A DNA stretch of 64,000 bases from Vitrella brassicaformis (Eukaryota; Sar; Vitrellaceae), in the NCBI GenBank assembly GCA_001179505.1, contig CDMY01000367.1:1-64000 (forward strand). Direction: 5' to 3'. The notes beneath the pieces were generated by a model that was given only the letters and a program-made list of their open reading frames with translations, was not told the origin of the DNA and ran no database searches. Below are positions 58,068 through 64,000 of the stretch, piece after piece (the first letter of the stretch is position 1; each line of letters starts with the position of its first letter). The translations under genes were made by a program, and so were the position numbers.

Positions 58068-61000
58068 TCACCACAGAAACAAAGATAGATAGACAGGGTG
58101 CGATGTGCATATGGACACCGAGCTACTGCTGCACAGTACAGTACATGAAGTTGCTGGCTGTGTGTCATTCGTCCTGCCGGCTAATGCCCGGCGGATGAAC
58201 GACTTCACCAAGGCCATATCAGATATGCCCATGAAGATGGCCTCCCTCGCCGCATCGATCAGTGCCGCCTCCAGTCTCCCCTTATCAGACCCATCGCTGT
58301 CTTGGGGCGGCTCCACCAGCAGTGACATGCTCATGCCTGATATCCCATACTGCACACACACGAATGGAATCCATGTGCCGCATTCTGTGTGCTGTGTGTT
58401 GTGTGTTGACTGACCTCTTTGATTTTGTCGATGACGTGCTGCAGTTTGCCGCCGTGCCGCTGCCTCTTGTCCTCGGCCATCATGCCCATCTCACGCTCAA
58501 TGGCCGACACCAGACGACCTGCGTCCCACGACTGGCCGGCAGCCAGGCCTTCTCCGTCCCCCCTCACACCATCCCCAGGTGGCCACTGGACGGCCCCCCG
58601 CCGCTTGAGTGACTGCAGGAAGCGCCGCAGCTGCGCTATGATGACGAGTGCGATGCCCTTGTGGAGGCCGAGGTCGCGGCCGATGTCCTCACACGCCGCC
58701 ACACTGTCGATGTCATCCAAGATGTCCAACAAACTCACCGCCAAACCGATCTCCGTCTGACCCGACATGACAACACACCGACATGACAACACACACATTC
58801 ATCCCGACTTCACTCATGTGTGTTGCTCGTTGCTGACCATGATTCTGTCGGCTACGCGTTGCATGTCGGGTGACGGGTTGGCCTTGAGCAGCTCCACCAG
58901 CTGACCATTCGTCAGCTCATCGAACGGAATCATCTCGCCCTCCCTCTCGCCATCCCCGTCGCCACGTCCACCGTCCCGCCCTTCGTGCGTCGGCCCATCC
59001 ACCATGCGAAGGGCAGCGGCCGGATCTCGTGTGTGCGGGCCATTGGCTGGCGAGGGGGACTGCGTCTGCGGGACCACATCGGCCGCGTCTCGACTCATGG
59101 GCTGCGGACGGGGCGGTGGCCGCATCGTCAGGGCGATGTTGGGTGCCTCATCGCCAGCTGGAAGCTGCTCGTCGTCCGCCGCCTTGAGCTGCTTGGGCCT
59201 GGGTGGTGTGGCGTGCGCCTGACGGGGGTGCTGGCCGAGCTGTTTGATGAATCGGTTGGCGGCCTCCTTGACGCCCTCGCCGTCACGCTGCCCCACCATG
59301 GCCGGCAGCTTATGACGCACAAACGAGTCGACGGACGCAAAGCTCAGAGCTGGGACGGCCGCCAGCATCGCCCCAATGTTGTGACCCACTTGGCCGTACA
59401 CGCGACAGAGGACCATCCGCTGGGCGTGTGTCATGGGCTGCTGGTCCTCAGTGCCGTCGGTGTCCATCTCCCGCTGGCGGCATGCCCAAGCGGCATCGAT
59501 GGCCGCCCCCATGGCCTCCCTGGTGGCCGCTGAGAGGGGCACCGACTGCACTGGGGTGCCGGGCAGGACCACCTCGACGGCCAGCTGTGTCAGCGCAGAC
59601 CCACTCCTGAACCGCAGACAGAGGGGCATGTCGGGATGGGCTCGGCCGAGTGCCTCCAGCTGCTGGTAGAAGTGACGAATCAGGTCCCCCTGCTGGACCG
59701 GCGTCACACGAGGGCCGCAACCGGCCGTGCGATTCGTCGGCGGTTCAGGCGGAGCGTCTTGCTGTAGCCGACTGGGAGTCTTGCTCTTGAGGATAGGATT
59801 GCGGTCGAGTCTTCCGTCTCTGCGGCGCCGTGGCTTGGTGTCACGGCGAGCAGTAGGGTCCAGAGGCACACCGGCTCTCACACCAGCCTGACGGAGCTGA
59901 GGCGCCTGTCGCTGTTTGCCAGGCAGAGGATCGTCGCCATCGTCGGCACTTCTTGCATCAGCCGGGTCGCCATCCAGCACCGCCGCACGCTCGGACGTGT
60001 GGGACTGCCTCTTCAAGATGGCCCGTAGGTGGCTGATGGCGGCGCCTTTGGCCTCTTCGTAGCCCAGCTGCTTGACGGAGAAGCTTTTGGTCTTCTCCTG
60101 ACCGCTCGCCTTCCAGCGGGCTTCCCATGTGTTGTGTGTCTTGTCGAACCTCACGCGCTTGACGCCGCTCTGGTGCTCAGATCTCCGCTTCATTGCCGCC
60201 CGACCGGTGCGGTCCATCTCGAGACGATGCTCCTCGGCCAACGCCTGACGCACACGTGAGAAGAATAGAGGGTGAGATGGAGGCAGGGTGCTGCGATGCG
60301 ATGTCGGTACCTTTGCTTTGTCGAATCCGTGGTGCTTGACATAGAAGGTCTTGCGCTTCTCCTTGCCGCTGCTCTTCTCGTACCACTGCGCTATCCACGC
60401 CTGGTCCCTCGCAGACCACGAGACGCCCGACACGTGCGACTGGTGTTCGGCAGCCTTTCGTGTGACGGCCTCGCCCTTATCCCTGGCTGTCGTGTTGGTC
60501 TGTGGCCTCGGCTGCCTCTCGATGGATGGTTTGCTGCTGCTGGCGAGAGCCGTATCTCTGCGGCGTTGCTTTCGAGAGGGGCTGTGGTCGGATGACTCGT
60601 CATGCAGCGAAGCCTCTGGCCCCACCGCACCCCCCCCCCCTGCTGCTGCCGGTCGAGCCATGAGAGGTCGATGACGCTCGCATGATCGCCGAGTTGGTCA
60701 CGGTGGATGGTGTTGCGGTACGCCACACACAGGCGAAGAGCCTCGAGGATGCTGTCACGGGAGTTGGGGTCGTCGATGACGAACTTGCGGAAGCCAAGGT
60801 ACTTGCCCTGTTTGTAGAAGTAGGCACCGAAACGTCTCGGTGAAGCCATACAGACGCCCACCCTGACGGGACGCCAAAGATAGGATGCGAAGATATGTCG
60901 CTCCCCCTTGTCGTGTGTGTTGCTCACCCTCCATCGGCGGGCGGACAGGCGTCGTTGAACCGTCGTACCAGTCGGTCCACCAGGGCCGTGGCAAGGAAAG

Positions 61001-64000
61001 CCCCAGTCAGCCCATCCAGGTTGGGGTCGTCGCGGACTCTCTTGCGGCCGACGGCGTTCCGCTTGCCGGCGTGACGACATGCCGGGCCATCCCCCTCCTG
61101 AGCTCTCCCGCGACGCATGAGAGGGTCCGCCCTCTGTGCCCTTTTGCTGTGCCTGCATTCCGGGCAGAACCACTGGCCCTCCGGAACAGCCGTGAGGTTG
61201 ATGCAGTAGGTGTGGTAGGCGGCAGAGCAACGCCGGTTGTCACACAGGAGGAGAAACTTCTCGTTGTCGCCCTTGCCGCACTTCCAGCACCGCACTGACT
61301 CATCCGAGCCACTCCTCGCCTCATCCATCTCGCCGCTCTGCGCCTTTGCCGCCTCACCGCCGCCCACGCCACTCAGGTCATTCCCCTCGAGCGGCTGTTT
61401 GTGGCAGTGACTGCTCCGTTTGGGGAGGGGGTGGGGCGGTGGGCGCGGGCGGCGGCTGTCATGGGACTCGCTCTCACGTCCGTCACCACAGAACGACGAT
61501 GAAGAGCCCCGCCGCTCTGAGTCTGAGGATGAGGCCATGGCGGCGTCGCGGCTGGGCGGACTGGGTAGTGGCGTGCGGCTGCGATGTCCGACGGCAGGGT
61601 GGACGTCGCCATGAGAGGCTGCCGTTACCCCTGCATTGGCCCGTCGGTATGCTATGGCCGCACTCATCGCATCCTCGTAGCCGAGCTGCTTGACGGAGAA
61701 GGACTTGAAGTTCTTCTTGCCGCCGGTCCGCCAGTCGTCGGTCCACGCATTGCTTCTTTTGTGGTAGTAGACGCCCTTGACGCCGCTCTGGTGCTCAGAT
61801 CGTTTCCTGACGGTCGCTCGTCCGATGCTCTCCATGTGCCTCCTGTCGATACTGGGGCTCGTGACGTCTGCCACATCACCACTGTGGCGCTCCACCGACG
61901 GGCCGTCGGTTGCCCTATTGCCGACGAGGCGGGTGAACAGGGGAAGGCTCTCGTCGTCGAATGACTCATCGCGATGGCCGTCGTATGGAGAATGACCCCT
62001 GGCAACTCCCTTGCTTGGACGCTTCGAGACCGATATGCCGACGCTGCTGTCGCGCATGTGGGTATCGGAGCCCTGTGCTGTGTGGCGCGACGACTGAGGG
62101 CGACAGGCAGAGTGGACGGAGTGGACGCTTCCCTCAGATGTGTAGTGCCGCTGCAACATGGCACATCTGTGGTTGATAGCGGCATTCTTGGCGCCCTCAT
62201 AGCCCAACTCAGCCACTGAGAAGGACTTGCGCTGCTTCCTGCCGCCCACATGCCAACAGGCGATCCACAGGTTGGTCGCCTTGGCGTAGTGGACGCCTCG
62301 CACGCCGCTCTGATGCTTCGATCTCTTTTGCAACGACGCCTGGCCGGTGCGCTCCATCTCGAGACGATGCCGCTCGGCCAACGCCTGAAAGAAACAAGCA
62401 GAGCAAGAGAGGTTCTGGCTTGGGTGTGCTTCCTTCTTGCTTGTTGCACCTTTGCTTTGTCGTAGCCATGCTCCTTGACGTAGAACCGCTTGCGCTCCCT
62501 CTTGCCGCTGCTCTTCTCGGACCACTGCGCTTGCCACGCCTGATGCTGTTCAGACCATGAGACGCCCCTCACGGCTGACTGATGCTCGGCAGGCTTGCGG
62601 GCGGCGGTCTTGCTCTTGCTGGCCCTTGGCCTCGATCGGCCGTCGGGTGAGGTAACGTCGCCATATCCATCCATCTCACTATGACTCGACTCATCACCAT
62701 CGTCGCCACTGGCACGAGCACTCGCCCGGCTGCCGACTGCGTGGTTGTGCAGCTCCTGTGGCTGTAGGCTGACCCGCTGGACGTAGATGGTCGCTGCAGT
62801 GTCGCCGTGGTGGGCATGGCGGATGATGTTGAGGTGGTGGGCCGCTTGCGCAAACGACTGAAAGATGCGCCGTGAAGACGTCACGTCAGACACCCGAAAG
62901 ACACGCTCGTCGTGCATGGCCTCTCCGTCTGGTCGATAGGCCGCAAAGCTGGCCTCCTCGGCGCGCCACTCGAGACCAAAGCTGCATGGCACACACATCA
63001 ACGAAAGGTCAATGGGTAGCCCATTCCACCAACCAGAGTGCATGCCTTGCGCCCACCTGGCGGTACCTTCCTGGTTTACGTCCACGAGCTGCCGCCTTGC
63101 CTGCTCCACCAGGCTGGCCGCCAGCGCATGGCCGCCCGCCTCACTCAGCTTCGCCGACAAACACCGCTCCTTCCCACCGCCCGACTCGTCGCGATGGCGC
63201 TTGGCCGCTGGTCGGTCGATGAGCATCTCGCTCTCAGAGCACGACGAGTCGGCTACTGGCCGCTCACTGACACGATGCGACGACCTGCCTCGGTGACGGC
63301 GCCGGGGCCGAATGTGGGGTGGCATGGGGACGTCGGTGCCCAGTGGACGGTCACTGGGACTCTGAGACACAGGCCGTAGCGGCATGGGTTTGCGCCTCGC
63401 TCTCCTGCTGCGGCGCATCTGAGGGCCAGCGGAGCCGTGGGAGCTGATGTCATCGAGCCAGCTGAGGTCCAGGGGGACGGCGGCCTCTCCCTCACTAGCC
63501 GTGCTCAGACGGTTGAGCTCCTCGACGGCTCGGCGAAAAGCGTCCATGACGGCCGAACGGGAGTCGAGGTCGACCACCGGCACATCGACAATGCGCTCAG
63601 TCGCACCCTCCCCGACAGAGGACGGCACACGGACACGGAAGCTGCCCTTCTGCCAACACAACCCGCATGACCTGCCCGAAAGATCCGACCCCACACACAC
63701 ACCACACACGTGACAAATCTGGCCCTTCCTGTCTTCCCTTGTCTTGTCTTACCCGTCGCTGCTGAGGACCTCAACGAGGGCAGCAGCCAGGTCGCCGCCC
63801 TCCATCCCACTTACACCTGGCCTGCTGCTGGGGGGGCCGTGGCGGGGCGCCGAGTGAATCGCATCATCATCTTTGGGGGGACTGCGGGAAAGGCTCTCAT
63901 CTCTCGTCGCCCCTGCCTCTGAAGTATGGCGCCGCTGCTCCATCTCCCGTCTGTGTGCGATGGCCGCCTGTTTGGCCTCCTCGTAGCCCAGCTGCTTGAC
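58068..64000 (-). CDS. Second multi-AP2 protein with PHD finger, paralogue of the 3-10.7 kb gene; 5' partial
   Basis: Exons: 64000-63753 (edge), 63671-63057, 62981-62450, 62384-60928, 60862-60311, 60244-58838, 58756-58415, 58349-58068. The window opens in an AP2 domain (VKQLGYEEAKQAA). Five more AP2 domains follow (HQSAVRGVSW; HQSGVRGVHY; HQSGVKGVYY; HQSHVSGVSW; HQSGVKRVRF) with three divergent modules between them. The 60928-62384 exon also has a PHD finger: CWKCGKGDNEKFLLLC, CSAAYHTYC, WFCPEC (C4HC3). The C-terminal region from GDLIRHFYQQLEALG is about 85-90% like the first gene. An 11-G tract at 60630-60640 shifts the frame in the 60311-60862 exon. Relative to the first gene a 1-bp deletion near 58190 replaces the stop region and adds about 36 residues. 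Likely chromatin-linked DNA-binding regulator. Confidence 0.8.

Noticed and set aside
1-64000. tRNA or rRNA genes
   Set aside because: I looked for cloverleaf A/B-box style sequence and conserved rRNA blocks and found none I could support by eye; a dedicated scan would be decisive.

Overview
The window is nuclear DNA from an intron-rich, GC-rich protist that uses the standard genetic code. I think a chromerid alga, most likely Vitrella brassicaformis or a close relative, is the best guess. The reasons are giant proteins built from many AP2 domains (the DNA-binding family of apicomplexans and chromerids), many 60-150 nt GT-AG introns with (TG)n-type acceptors, and TTTAGGG-like telomere motifs in several promoters. 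This is inference from family knowledge; no marker gene proves the species. All gene models were built by hand from splice sites and reading phase. In almost every model the exon lengths sum to a multiple of three.

Layout. 1-871 is the broken 3' end of a retroelement. 1.29-2.04 kb is a 5'-truncated copy of the gene at 30.46-31.73 kb. 3.03-10.70 kb (-) is a 12-exon gene for an approximately 2,296-residue multi-AP2 protein. 11.86-18.94 kb (-) encodes an approximately 2,076-residue pseudokinase-ANTH-TKL kinase fusion. 19.34-25.06 kb (-) encodes a coiled-coil/PH-like/nine-helix membrane protein. There follow an unknown protein ending in Cys-Cys-Cys (25.2 kb, +), an alpha/beta hydrolase (26.8-28.1 kb, -), a basic unknown protein (29.1-30.3 kb, -), the intact duplicated gene (30.5-31.7 kb, +), a secreted GH10 xylanase with two PAN/Apple domains (32.2-34.7 kb, +), a small PH-domain protein (36.0-37.7 kb, -), a CobW/COG0523 metallochaperone GTPase (37.9-40.0 kb, +), MON1 (40.8-44.2 kb, -), PDCD2 (44.3-45.9 kb, +), an S10 serine carboxypeptidase (46.5-48.9 kb, -), a GT32-type glycosyltransferase (49.2-50.5 kb, +), an M16 insulinase-type protease (51.1-55.9 kb, -) and an unknown protein (56.0-57.5 kb, +). 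From 58.07 kb to the right edge lies a second multi-AP2 gene (-), a paralogue of the first, which carries a PHD finger and continues past the window.

Organisation. From 25 kb to 57 kb the genes mostly alternate head-to-head and tail-to-tail. Six divergent pairs share promoter gaps of roughly 60-240 bp, and three of those gaps hold a telomere-like AAACCCTGAA-type motif. Two convergent gaps hold long perfect hairpins.

Functionally the window mixes chromatin/transcription factors (the two AP2 genes), membrane-traffic proteins (ANTH fusion, MON1, PH proteins), metal handling (COG0523), ribosome-associated PDCD2, and secreted or endomembrane enzymes (xylanase, carboxypeptidase, glycosyltransferase). 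These genes form no operon or single pathway. The strongest candidates for undescribed biology are the exon-modular AP2 megaproteins with a degenerate AP2-like module and an embedded PHD finger, and the pseudokinase-ANTH-TKL fusion.
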